Of a stretch of DNA of 64,000 bases, positions 48,877-60,900 are shown piece by piece (within the stretch, counting starts at the first letter, position 1; every line of letters begins with the position of its first letter). Position numbers and translations under genes: made by a program. Source of the DNA: Niebla homalea (lineage: Eukaryota; Ascomycota; Lecanoromycetes; Lecanorales; Ramalinaceae); the NCBI GenBank assembly GCA_019925105.1, contig JAHGAU010000003.1, forward strand, positions 682,001 to 746,000, in the 5' to 3' direction. The notes under the pieces are model-generated. The model was given only the letters and a program-made list of their open reading frames with translations, did not search any database and was not told where the DNA came from.

Positions 48877-51012
48877 CTAGTTGCCGGTGATTGTGGCGGG
48901 TTTGTCTGGAGATATCGTGGTGCTACCTGGAGAAGCTACTTGAATAGGCGTATCGTGGTTTGGTTCGCTGCTGCTTTGGTTGTCTGAGTGATGAATTTGT
49001 TCCTGCTTCTTAGGACTTGGTGTTGAGTCCTTGGTAGCAATTTTCATGAAGTGCGTTTGCCCCGACAAGTCCGCGTCAGCTTTAGCAAAGCTTCTGTCAT
49101 TCCGCACTGCAGTTATCTTGAGATTCATTAGAGAATGTCTAATTGCTTTGTCATCTGACTCTGGTGATACAAATGGGCGTAGAGACAGGGAACATGCACC
49201 GTCCACCGCCGATTTTTCCTGGAGCTTGCTGGCGAAATCGACGAGTGGATAGGCTGAGAGCTCTGGATGACGATGGCGTGAGAAACATTGCCAGGCAACG
49301 ACAGCCCAGCAAAACGCCAGTGCAAAAGATTCGAGAATGATATACGTTATAAATGTGGCCCTGTTCAGGACAAACTTTGTGTATGGTTGACATATCGAAG
49401 CTGTCGTCTGAAACACTGAAGGGAGGATTGGCTGCCGACCGCTTTGTTCGGATGCCAGAGCTGGATTCTGGTTATTGTTTGTAGAAAATTCCCAGAGGAT
49501 GAAAGCAAGCATGCTTTGCAACGTTGTGTAAGCATTGCTTTCCCAAAGGGAGTTGTATGTGCCGGAAGGAGCGAACCAGAACCAGAAGTTGATGGAGGAC
49601 TCAGCGGGTAAGCCTGAGGCGGTGTAATTCAACAACCAACCGACGGCAAGATGAAGGGCTGTAATGTTGACATCGTAGTCCAGCTGTGGATCTCCGAGCT
49701 CGTAGACAGATAGGATGCTATTGTTTGAGGCGGCGCAGACGGTGCTCGCTTGTCGATCGTAGACATTCATTGTTGTGGTGACATTAGGTACAGAGCCTTG
49801 CTGAGAGATTCCACAGCCTCCCGATTGGATTCCGCTAGGACATGTAAAGATGCCTGTGGTACGAATCAGCCATAGATACAACTGGAATGGCTCTCATTGT
49901 GGACAGCTTACCCGCAAGTACAGAACCTTCTGAGACATGGCTGGCGGCCAAGCAAAACTTTACAGCGACGAAGGTGTTATTATTTCCATACACAATGCAG
50001 TCTTGAGACAGAAATTGATCCGATGCATCGAGATCCTGGGCAAAGTCAATCTGCGTACTCGGGGCATCGTGTATTATAATTGTAGAGTTTCCAGAGGGAG
50101 GAGAACTTGGCTGAGGATACATTAAGTAAGTGCCGCCTGGAAAGAGATAAGAATCGCACAGGGTCCCTCTGTTTGGGCAAGAGACTGGATGAGACGAGAT
50201 GGAAAACAAAGGATTCTTCACAAAGTTGTATGTTGATGCGAGTGCCCAATATGGCACCACATTGTCAAAGCTCTCCAAGGACGGTTCTACAAAGGAGCCG
50301 TTAAATTTTCCAGTACCTGCAGTAACAGTCAAGGTGTCTATAGGGCTGTAGGCCGTTATCACTGAGGCTTTGACTACACGAGTTATTAGGTGTGATCATT
50401 GAAAGCAGATTGCTGCACCCTTGAACTCACCGAACAAGACAATACCGGCCACGAAAAGCACAATCGCGGAAAGTATTCTGACCACGCAATGATGTCAACA
50501 GTAGAGAATGCAAGATGTCTGCATTAAGAACACGCATACCTTGACGTTGCCGATCCTCGGTCAGATAGCTGCTCCTTCCTTCCGAGGACCAGCTTTACTG
50601 CTCCAAAGATACCTGTGCTTGGAGAGAAACCAAGAAAGCTAAGAAGTCGTAGTCCACGATCGCGGCCTACTAGCGTCCATTGTATTTCCTCGAAGGTCTG
50701 TGCAACCGCAGCAGCAGTAAAAATAGAAGTGAGCCCTTGTAGAACCCTCAATACGGTAAGTGTCCAGCTGAACGAAACATGGAGACGTGACTGGAGGATG
50801 TGGTTTGCCTGATCCTTAGGCCTGCTGGAAAAAGTTGATGCGGCGAACCAGGCAGTGACTGCAAACAGTGTCGTCGACGCTATTGCCAATGCCAGCCTAG
50901 ATCTTGTCACTTGTATCTTTGTTGAAGTGCCCTTGGTTCTTTTAGCAATGCCACTATCAGCAGCCTTGTGTGGAGGGTGGTGGTCCATGAGCTCAATAAA
51001 GCTTAGGCACAA
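48877..51012 (-). CDS. Multi-pass membrane protein with large extracellular loop (four exons, 652 aa)
   Basis: The exons are 51012-50540, 50477-50431, 50373-49912 and 49853-48877. Donors are GTATGC, GTGAGT and GTAAGC; acceptors are TCAG, GTAG and ACAG; all join in frame. Predicted membrane segments lie near residues 38-58, 92-106 (weaker), 159-180 (built from exons 2 and 3) and 491-517. Residues about 182-488 form a loop with several Cys and many N-glycosylation sequons (NGS, NST, NNT, NVT, NIT, NYT). After the last segment comes a polar Ser/Lys/Pro-rich cytosolic tail. Exon 1 contains FEEIQWTLVGRDRG before a hydrophobic stretch. It resembles a large family of uncharacterised Pezizomycotina membrane proteins, with no enzyme motif seen. 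Met9 is an alternative start. Stop codons of this and the plus-strand gene are 6 bp apart, so their 3' UTRs must overlap. Confidence 0.82.
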
Positions 51013-51185
51013 AGTAACAGAGTGTCAAAAGCAGCTCGCAGTGAAGCGGGAGGTAATGTTCAGAGAGCGGTGTGTACACGATGGCGGTTTTGAAGGTCTA
51101 AGAGTATACCTATCGCAATCAAAGTATCAAATTTCTCACAAAACGGAATGATAATTGGTCATGGTCTTGGTAGGGCTGAGCCGGT
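51013..51185 (-). promoter_or_regulatory. Upstream region of the membrane-protein gene
   Basis: A short stretch before the minus-strand start with normal composition. No specific motif can be named. Confidence 0.3.
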
Positions 51186-51668
51186 TTGTTGATACCCTAC
51201 CTACTGCACCACCCTCAGCTAACCCTTCAGCAGGAGGCAACGCCGGATGCCGCATGCCCCCACCGTAACAGGCCCAAGAACACTATGGTATGGTTAGAGA
51301 ACCTGAGAGCTGAGCAAGCACCCTCACCCTCAGCCTTAGCCTCAGCAAACCCTTTCCTAAGCCCTGTACTAAACCCTTTACCAGAGCCTTCATCAAACTC
51401 TCCACCAAGCCCTTTAGTGCGGCCCCGCTTCACCCTTACATGCTGCCATGGCTACAAGCCCAAAAACACCGCGATTTACATGGAGAACCCGAGAGCTGAG
51501 CAAGGCTCCTTACCCTTACCCTCACTTGCACTCTCACTTGTACCCTCACTTGTACCCTCACTCGCACCCTCACTTGCACCCTCACTTGTACCTTTACCTG
51601 CACCTTTACCTTCATCCTCACCTACCCTAACCTCACTATTACCTTCATCAGCCTCAATACCAGGGTAA
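51186..51668 (+). CDS. Doubtful low-complexity reading frame (160 codons)
   Basis: The frame is open from ATG 51186 and contains two diverged copies of a unit (PKNTMVWLENLRAEQ and PKNTAIYMENPRAEQ, each preceded by Cys/His-containing residues). A Pro/Ser/Leu run follows, produced by the CACTTGTACCCT minisatellite. The conservation of the unit could mean a protein repeat or only a duplicated DNA block. There is no signal peptide and no clear domain. I think non-coding is at least as likely. Confidence 0.25.
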   Translation: MLIPYLLHHPQLTLQQEATPDAACPHRNRPKNTMVWLENLRAEQAPSPSALASANPFLSPVLNPLPEPSSNSPPSPLVRPRFTLTCCHGYKPKNTAIYMENPRAEQGSLPLPSLALSLVPSLVPSLAPSLAPSLVPLPAPLPSSSPTLTSLLPSSASIPG

Positions 51669-51860
51669 GGGTGAAGAGGGTGATGAGGGTGATGAGGGTG
51701 CAAGTGAGGGTGCAAGTGAGGGTGCAAGGATGCGGGTGAGGGCGCGGGTGCGGGTGAGGGTGCGGGTGAGGTTGCGGTAATGAGGGTGGTGAGGGTGACG
51801 AGGGTGATGAGGTTGATGAGGGCGAGGGTGCAGGTGCAGGTACAGGTGCGATTGTGGGTG
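51500..51860. repeat. Inverted C-rich/G-rich minisatellite
   Basis: The left arm (about 51,500-51,645) is an array of CCCTCACTTGYA-type units. The right arm (about 51,660-51,860) is an array of GGGTGATGA and GGGTGCAAGTGA units. The right arm is largely the reverse complement of the left, giving a long imperfect palindrome with a spacer near 51,640-51,660. The right arm has many GGG runs at short spacing (quadruplex-prone). Confidence 0.85.
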
Positions 51861-51869
51861 AGGGTGGTA

Positions 51870-51949
51870 AGTGTTAAGGGTGATGAGTGTTAAGGGTGAT
51901 GAGTGTTAAGGGTGATGAGTGTTAAGGGTGATGAGTGTTAATGGTGATG
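51870..51949 (+). repeat. Five 16-bp tandem units
   Basis: AGTGTTAAGGGTGATG starts at 51870, 51886, 51902, 51918 and 51934; the last unit has one substitution and a degenerate sixth follows. It directly continues the G-rich minisatellite. Confidence 0.93.
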
Positions 51950-51960
51950 TGTGTTGAGGG

Positions 51961-52265
51961 AAATTTGTTGTGTATGAATCAGAAAGAGAAGTGTATGATC
52001 TAGGTAGTATGTTCCAGTGTATGGATGAGGTATTAGTTGCTCGTAAAACTATGTAAGGCCGGGATAATCGCCCCAATCATATTGAACCTTTCAAAATGGG
52101 ATCATATACACGTACAGTTTCCCTGTATATACACCCCCAAATGCCCTGCATATACACCTTTTTTTTGCGGGTATAATGCTTGATTCTTTGCGTAGCTCTC
52201 AGCATGGCGGAAGAACTTTTTAAAGTCCAAAATACTTATATTGTCGAATCCAAACCATATGTCTC
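51961..52265. other. Island right edge, no confirmed gene
   Basis: Normal-composition DNA. A 23-codon frame at 52204-52275 (starting MAEELFKVQNTYIVES) stops where AT-rich repeat X begins. It could be the truncated start of a gene cut by the repeat, but nothing else supports it. A CTGYATATACACC sequence occurs twice at 52,121-52,160. Confidence 0.4.
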
Positions 52266-52570
52266 CCGCCGCTAATAATTTTTTTAAGAGTTAGAAAAGA
52301 TGAAAAGGGATGAAAGAGTAAAAGTGATAAAATAGCAGGTAGCAATGGAGTGCAATTGAAGATGGGCCGCAGCCCTTATATAAGTTAATAAGGTATAAGT
52401 CCCTTTTTATTGAAATTTATTATATTTTTCTTTTTTAAAATATATATAAATTAATTCTATTTTTAAATAGCCCTTTTAATATTTTTATTCTTTTATATAT
52501 TTATCCGTAAGTTTATTATCTTTTATATTTTTCCCTTTTTTAATTCCTTTTATAATAAAGTATTATCCTT
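52266..52570. repeat. Dispersed repeat X, copy 2
   Basis: Matches 340-377 plus 6603-6900 (GTTAGAAAAGATG, AAAGTGATAAAATAGCAGGT, GATGGGCCGCAGCCC and downstream). The first 110 bp are hardly mutated; RIP becomes heavy after about 52,380. Where copy 1 has the Copia insertion, this copy is uninterrupted and so serves as the empty site. Confidence 0.65.
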
Positions 52571-53508
52571 AATATTATTATATTTTAAATTATATTATAT
52601 TTATTTATATATATTTTCACTATATATATACCGTTTATAATATCCTTTTAATAATTTAAATTATTATGAATATAAAAATTAAAAAGGTATTAATACGGTA
52701 ATAACTTACCTTTATTTTTTTTATAATAAAATTTATTCCTTTAATATTACGTATTATTAATAAATAATTTTTATCCTTTAACGTTATTTATATATATATT
52801 TATTTATTTTTCTTATAATTTTATTTTTAAGTTTTACTTAATAATAATAAATAAATATATTGAAACTTAACTTTTTTAGAAATAACCTTCTTTTATTATT
52901 CTGATTTATTAATAATAGTAATTTTAATATTTTATATTTGTTTATTCTAAGGTTCGGACTATTTATATTTATATTGTTTTTAAGTATAATATGCTGAATC
53001 TATGTAAGGGTATAATATACTTTATTCCGTTTATTAAAAGATTATAAATATTATTTTTTATAAGGATTAAACCTTATAACCGGTTATTTTTTACTTTATT
53101 CCTTTATTTATATACCTTTAATATCTCTTTGAATCCTATTATTGTTAAGTTTATTTTAAATAAGTTTATTACGTAATTTTAGGTACGTTTTAAAAAAGTT
53201 AATTATTTAAATAAACTTTATTTAAATTTTATTTTATAAATTTTAATATTTCTTTTTATTAATATATTCAAAATAATATTATACGTAATTACTTAATTCG
53301 TATCAGTTTATTAATATTGTTTTTATATCGGTTTATTATATTAATCTTAAGAAAGTAATTAAAGGGGGTAGTAATTTATTACAATTATTATTGTTTATAT
53401 ATTATTATTTAAGAAAATAAAGGAAAGAAAAGAGAAAAAAATTATTTATTAATTTTTAAATAATTTTTTAATTTTTATATAAATTCTTTTAACGTTTAAT
53501 ATTATATT
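52571..53508. other. AT-rich RIP-degraded DNA, no gene
   Basis: Continuation of repeat X or another dead element. No motif can be read. It ends at the 3' tail of LINE D. Confidence 0.5.
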
Positions 53509-53810
53509 TGATTGATTGATTGATTGATTTATACTACGGGTCTAGCTAAGCTAATTCCGGCGTTCCTTAATAATCAGTTATTTAGCCTTATTGGTAACCG
53601 TTAAAACCTGATATTTATAACGTTATAAAAAAACCGATGTTTACCCAGCCTTTACTCTTACCTTAAAGGTTAAGAATATCTATAGCCGTTTAAAGTGTAA
53701 TAGTTTATTTATATATTTTTTCCAAAAAAACCTATAATATTACGACTGAATCCTTATAAGGGTTACCTTTAAACTTATTATTTTTCTATTATTCTATTAA
53801 TCTATCTTAT

Positions 53811-54143
53811 TATTAGACTGACTCCGCTGGCGGTACGCCGGCGGGACTAGTAAAGGTGGGTGTAGAAGACGTAACGTTACGGTCTGGATACTTAAATATT
53901 ACTTTAATAAATATATTAATAATAAGATTAATTCTTGAGGAACTTAAAAAGAACTAAGGTATAGTTTTTACTTAAAATAAAAATAATAATTACCCTGCTT
54001 TACGCCTGTTAAGTTACGGCTTATAAATAACGTATATTAAGGCCGTTATTAAGGCCCTTTATTAAGGCTTATTGGCTTACCTTAACGTAGCAGTATAATA
54101 TATTATTATAGCGCCGGCGTAAAGGTAACGTTAATTATTAATA
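53811..54143 (-). repeat. Gypsy (in LINE D) 3' LTR
   Basis: 333 bp, strongly converted after about 53,900. The better-preserved part (53,819-53,875) includes GGTACGCCGGCGGGACTAG, shared with the 5' LTR. Confidence 0.95.
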
Positions 54144-54147
54144 ATTA

Positions 54148-54159
54148 TCTCCCTTTTTA
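54148..54159 (-). other. Gypsy (in LINE D) polypurine tract
   Basis: On the minus strand the bases before the 3' LTR read AAAAAGGGAGA. Confidence 0.7.
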
Positions 54160-55750
54160 TACGTTAATCTTTAGGGTATAAAAAGATATATTTAAGATAC
54201 TAATATAAAACTAGTTAAGTATAAAGCTTATTAAAAACCTATTATTAAACTTAATAAAAAAAGGGTAAAAAAAAAAAGTCCTTAGGTATATACGTAAATA
54301 TAATAATATTTATTTAATAATAATATAATAAAGGTACCTTACGTTAACGAATAATTAATACGACTTATAGAGTTTATTAAAAACCCTTTTATAAAACTTA
54401 ATGGGAAAAAATAAATAAATAAAAAATCTTTATAATATTAATTAATAATTACCTAAGGTTTTATTATTAATTTATTACGTTATAATAAAGGTATATGTTA
54501 TCGTAAAAACGATATATAATTATAATAAGGCCTTTATTTTATTTTAAACTTCTTCTTTTTTTCTTTTAATAATCTTAATCGCTCTTATAAATATAATATA
54601 TTAAGGGTTTATATAAATATTTATAAGTTAATACGTATATAACTATATACCTTCGTTATCCATATTATTATTATAATAAGTAACGTTGGCATTACGTAAA
54701 CGTTTTATTTACGCCGGTAATCCGCTTATTTTTATTTATTAATAAAATATATAAATTTATTTTAATCTTTAAATAATATAACGTATACGCGATAACGCTT
54801 TATTAACGTAAATATAAATATAATATTAATACTATATATAATAATATTTTATTTAATTTGCTTTTTATAAAATAAGTTTTTATGCCGGCGGGGCCCTATA
54901 CTTTACCGTAAATATCGTAATAAACGATATTTAAGCCGTTATATCCCCGTAAGTATCCTTAATACCACTATAACGTTATTATTTTAATATATATATAATT
55001 CCCGGATTAACTTTAATCCCAGATAGCTCAGTAATTACGTAAATAACGCCGCGCCGGTTTATTATTTATTAAGGCGTTCGTCCGATATATACGGAAACGT
55101 AAGAAGATCCTTTAAAATTTAAAGGCTTTCCGGTTAAATATTAATTAAATATTAATAACGGCCGGCCGTATAAAGTATATATTCCGCCGGGTTATTATAG
55201 AAGTTAAGGGGGAAACTTTAATTCTTTAAATAAAGAGAGATACGTTTATTATATATATAACGGCGGCGGAAAAAAAAGTCCGCTTCCTTAAAGAATAAAT
55301 AAGTATATTTAATCCGTTTACGGTATAATAGCGTTAACGTTTAATAATTAAATTAAATTATTATAAAGGATCCGGGCTTTCTATCGTTAATTAATCCGTC
55401 GGAAGATTTACCTTTAAGTCCCGGTACTTCGCCGGTAATAAAAGGATCTAATTCCGAATTTTTAGGTATACGTGGCTCGGGCTTTAACCCGTTTAAGGAA
55501 GAAGAAAAGGAGGTTATACCCTCCTTAATAACGTTATTAGGGGGGTCGGCCTTAACTTTTAAGAATAATACCTTAAAATCGAGTTAAGGAGCCTTTCCGG
55601 TGAATAATACTGGGGAGAAACCTTTAATTAAGGCAAAAAGGAAAGCGGAAAAAAAAAGGAAAAGGAGGATAAGGAAGGTATAACGTTTTTATACTTATTT
55701 TTAACCTTATTAATCTATTTATAAGAAAAGAAAACCCGTATTAATACGGA
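54160..55750. other. Extra region between integrase and 3' LTR with long RIP-broken frames
   Basis: Reading through TAA/TAG, long frames exist on both strands. On the plus strand one covers about 54,360-55,390 (antisense to pol). Another covers about 55,380-55,680, Pro/Ser-rich with a basic KAKRKAEKKRKRR tail. On the minus strand a frame covers about 55,690-55,000. I cannot decide which was coding. It could be an additional element gene in sense or antisense, or non-coding sequence. Confidence 0.35.
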
Positions 55751-56769
55751 GTTATAAATTATTCTTTTATTTTTATATATTAATATTATTAAAATTTGGC
55801 GTTAAATATTAAAATTAATAACGTTAAGCATTAAGCGCTTATAATTTATATATTATTAAAAATAATATAACGGATAATATTATAAAAGTTACCGGAGCAC
55901 CAGCGTAACCCCAGTAAATATACCTATCGATCTTTTATTATTTCGATAACTTTATTTACTTAATATCTTCGACTTTATAACGCGTTAAATACTTATAATT
56001 TAACGCTTACGCTTTTTTACTTTTAGTATTATTGCGGCTATTATTAAAGTTATTTTTACCAATTATAATATTATAATAAAGATAATTGCTTCCGTAATAT
56101 TAACTTATTTACGTATATAATATCCGTAATAAATAAAGTTATTAATTAAAGTTTAAACTCTAATAATCTTACGGAAAGATAACGTATAAAAATTAAATAA
56201 TTATAATATTAATTATATATATAATTATTAATTATATATATAATTTCCGCCGTTATAATATTATAATTTTATTTACGTTTCTTTTTATTCCGTATTATTT
56301 CATCGTATTATTCCCGTAATTCCTAGGAGTACTTTAAGTCCGTTTCCGGTATTTATTAATTATATTTAAAGCCTTAATTAACTTATTTAACCTAATATTA
56401 AACGTTTTTTTTATTCTTAACCCTATTAATAATTTCTTTAATTATTTATTCCTCTTTATTATTAATTAATTTAAATACTTATATTATAGCCTTTACCGTT
56501 TAATCGTTAATATAAGTATAATAAGGCTTTAAAAGAGAAATATAAATAATAGGGTAAATTTAATAAGTAATAAAGAGGAATAAGCGGTATATTTACGTTT
56601 TAATTTTATTATTAATTTTAAAGGGTTTTATAAATTAAAACGTAAGCTTTTTACTTAATTACTTTAATTTAAGGTTTTTAATATTTAATATTATTAAATT
56701 GCCGACGTTATATAACTTTAACTTATATTTCTTATTATACGTTTTTTAAGTTAATTTAGTAATACGGTA

Positions 56770-57700
56770 TTATTAATCCGTTAATATTAATTGTATTTTA
56801 TATAATATTTTAATTTTATTTTTTATTATAAATATTTCCTTTTTTATAAGTTTATCCTTAAGTTTAAAATAAATATTTAAATTATAATTATATATCGTTA
56901 TAAAGGGGCTATAGCCTAAAGTTAAATATTCCGAGTTTATATAAGTAAATTTAATTAAAGGAAGTAACCTTATTTAATTTACTTATTTAAAGTTAACGAA
57001 GGTCCTTAAATATTATTTAAGGTTTTAATTTTAACGCTTTATTTAATTATTTATTTACGGGTAGAAAGCGGTACTTAACCTACGCTTTATCTTTACGTAA
57101 TAATATACTAAACCCTAGAATTTATTAATAAATAAAAACCCCTAATTAATTACGATTCCAGTTAATATATTATAGCGTAATACGATTTCTTTAAAAAAAA
57201 GGTCCGTTAATATAGTAGTATTAATTTATTTTATAATAGGAAAATATTTATATATCTTTATATACCTATTTACGATTATTAAAATTAAATTATAAACGTT
57301 ACCCTTAACTTTACTTATAAGTAAACCGGTAATAAAGTTTATATTAAGTTCTTTTTAAGATACGGTTAATTAAGGAAATAAAGTAAATTCACCGTAAGGG
57401 CGGTAACGCGGTATTTTAATCCTTTAATAAGTATTATACGTTTTAATATAATTATTAATTTAAGCTTTTAAGCCGTTTTAATAATATTTACGGGCTAAAA
57501 ACTCATAAGTTTCTTAAGCTTTAAAGTGGCCCGTTAACGGGTTATTATAATACTTATTAATTAACTTTTCTTTAACCGCTTTATCCCGGGGGATATATAT
57601 ATAGCCTTTATAAATTATAAGGTTATTAAGATCGAGTTTTTAAGTATTATTATAATTTTAATAAGAATACGTTGGCGCTATACTATTATCCTTAATTTTA
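56770..57700 (-). pseudogene. Gypsy integrase remnant
   Basis: Minus-strand read-through gives DRGPLFINKFW near 57,145, then YYYVKIKRRLSTAFYP followed by INN-stop-IKRQN near 57,105-57,030 (family STAFHPQTDGQTERxN), and LTLGYSPFITIYNYN near 56,920-56,875 (family STxGxSPFxxxYGYxP). Gln codons are stops. Confidence 0.88.
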
Positions 57701-57999
57701 TATATAAACGTATTATTAACTTATAGATCCTTAATAAGTAACTTAATTAGCCTAAATTCCTCATAAGGCCCTTTAAATAACTATTAAATTTCTTTTTATA
57801 AGATAATAACTTAAATATTTCTTAAAGTGAATAATAATTAATAATTAATAACCGCCGTCCGTTAACGTTTTACCGATTTATCAGATTAAAATACGAGCTT
57901 ATTCTATAAGGTAAATAATAAGGTAATATTAAAAAATAAGATTCCTTAATAGTTTAAACGTTTTAATAAAGGATTAATAAAATTTATTTTACCTTAACG

Positions 58000-60900
58000 A
58001 TAAAATACTTTAAAATTATAATTAATAAGTTTTAAGGCTTACTTAACTTAACGTAAACTTAATATTAATTATTTTATAAACTTTTAAAGGTTATTATAAT
58101 CTATTTATATTTAAATAGCTTTAAGGCTCCCTTTTAAATAATACCGTTATTACTTAAACGTTATAATAATAACGAGGAGCTCTTAATTATATATTTTATA
58201 ATTTTATTTAATAAAGGTTATTTTTCTGGATTAATACGTAATTAAGCATTAATAGCCCTTTTTAAACTATTAAAATAAGATACCTACGATAATAAAATTG
58301 GATATATTGGTCTCTATTTATACCCCCCGTTTTAAGTTAAAATAACAGAATAATAACGCGTTAATAAATATTTTACGGAGCCGGCGGAACGCTATATTAA
58401 CCGTATTATTTTACTTTAACGGGCTAGCCTTCTTCCCTTCCTTATTACCCTTAAGTAAACTAATTAAAAGCTTAATTATCCTTAAATATTTATAAATAAA
58501 ATAACGATAAAAATTTATAAAGTTTAAAAAGACCTATATTTCCCGGTAAATTTTCAGGGTAAATTAATCCTTAATAGTTTGGATATATTCTTAATTTATT
58601 TAAATCTTTTTAATAAAAATAATAAACCTTAAGAACTTTACTTAAATAATATTAAATTAATACTTCCCGAGGTTAACGTAAAGCTAAAATTAATAAAGTC
58701 GTTTAAGGACTTATTAAATATAATATTAATAATCCGCCGGATTCTTATTAAATATTAAAATATTATTTAAATAAATTATATAAGTTATATTAATAAAATT
58801 AATAAAAATATAATTAATATAAGCTTAAAAAATTATTAAAATATTAATTAATTTAAACGGTATAATAAGATACTTAAAGTAATTATAATATATACAGAAC
58901 GCCGTCTTCTATTTATTACCGGATTTAATTTATAGCCGATAATAAGTATCCTTAAGGTTTAACTTAATAAACTATTTAAAGTTATTTAACCAATTAAGGG
59001 TCTCGGTAATTAAGGGTAATAAGTATCGATTTTTAATTATAACCGTATTTAACCTACAATAATCAATATAAAAATAAAGGTTACTGTCCTTCTTAAATAT
59101 AAAAAGGATTAAAACGCTTACGGGCGATATTAAGTAATGAATCCAACCTTAAGTTATAGTATCCTTAAGATATTACCGGAGCTCTATTAACTTTATTTAA
59201 AATAAATTATATAAAAGATTATATAATAATTTTTTATTATTTAAGTTAATAATATAATCTTTTTATTTTAATTTAAATAAAGTATTAATTATATTATTAA
59301 AAAAGACATTTATATATTTACTTAACCCCCTCGGGATATTCCGGTTAATAAAGTTTTTTATAATATTTATATACGTTAAATTGCTTTAAAAGATTCGCGG
59401 TATTTTTAAGCGCTCTATTATTACGTTAACGTAAACGATTATAAAGATTTTATTAATCTCCGTTAAATTTTAACTGAAATTATAAACGTTATTAATTTAT
59501 AACTTATAAAAATTAACCTTAAAGCGTTATTTATCCGCCGCCGGATTAATAATTATTTATAAGGCGTATAAAGTTAATAAATTAAGGATTACGTCTAGAC
59601 CTTCTTAATTAATAATATAAAAAAGTATTTTATATTGCTTTTATTACCCTTAATTATTAATTAAATAATATTATAATTAATAAATATTATAATAAAAGAT
59701 TTATTTATTATTAAGAAAAGCCGCTTACGGTAAAACAACGGGGTTAATTATAAGTCTTATTAAACCGTATATATTTATAAAATTAAATTTACTTAAACTT
59801 TAATATTAATTAATATATTTAAGAATTAAGGATTATCTTAAAAATTTATTTAACCCTTAATAATAAAAGTTAAATATATTTTTAATTATTTTTTATTAAT
59901 TCCAACCTTAAAACGCTATTAAAGCTTTATCGTTTTTTAATATATTATCTTTTTTATAGGATTTTACGCTTATTATTAAAACCTTATTCTATAAAATAAT
60001 AGGGTAATCGGATATATAATAGCTTTTTCTATAATATATATAATATTTAACGTTCTTATTTACTTTAAGGGCAGTGTCGGAGTTTTTAAATATAGTTTTA
60101 TACTTTTAATCGCGAAAATTAATTTTAATAAAAATATATACTGGCTTTAAGCCGTCGGAATTAAGTTTAAATACCCTATTTTTAAAAATTTATCCTTATT
60201 AACTTTTTAATTACCATTAATAATACGCTTTAAATTATTTTCCTATATAATTGCCGCCGTTACGATATCGTTTTAAGTTTTTAATACCTTATTAATTACG
60301 AGGATTTTAATTTTAAACTTTAATAAAAGCTTTATAAAGAATATATAAGTATAAAATTTATTTAATAATAATAATAAATCCTCTTTTATAATCTTTAAAG
60401 TATTATAGAATTACGTTATTTTTAATTAAAATATTACTTAATATCCTTAAATTACTTATAATAAGTAAATTAATGGTTTTCCGGATTAATTATTAAGTTT
60501 AAAAGCTTATCCTTAAGTTCTTAATAATTTATTTTATTAATTTCTTTATCCAATAAGTTAAAGATTTTATAAAAGATAAACTTTAAATAAAAAATTACCT
60601 TTTTTCTTTTAATAAAAAAGTACTTAAAATAAAGTATAAATTATCTTTTTAAGTTAATAAACCACGTTTAATATTTACCTTTAAACTTATTTTAATATAA
60701 CTTAAACCTTTCCGGATGAAAAAATTTACCTTTATAGGGTAAGATAAAAACCGTTAACGATACGTTATTAATATAAAGCTTAATAATAAGGTTAACGCGG
60801 GGGAAAGTCCCGGAGTATAAACCTTTATATTATACGTTAATATAATTAAATATATACTCTTAATAAGTACGATTCTCGATTTTAAGCCGGTTAACTTTAA

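Noticed and set aside
49031..50304. Several plus-strand ORFs opposite the membrane-protein gene
   Set aside because: They are shadows of the spliced minus-strand gene, whose exons join in one frame with canonical splice sites.
51870..51960. Telomeric repeat
   Set aside because: Units are GTTAAGGG within a 16-mer, not TTAGGG, and lie internally beside a related minisatellite.
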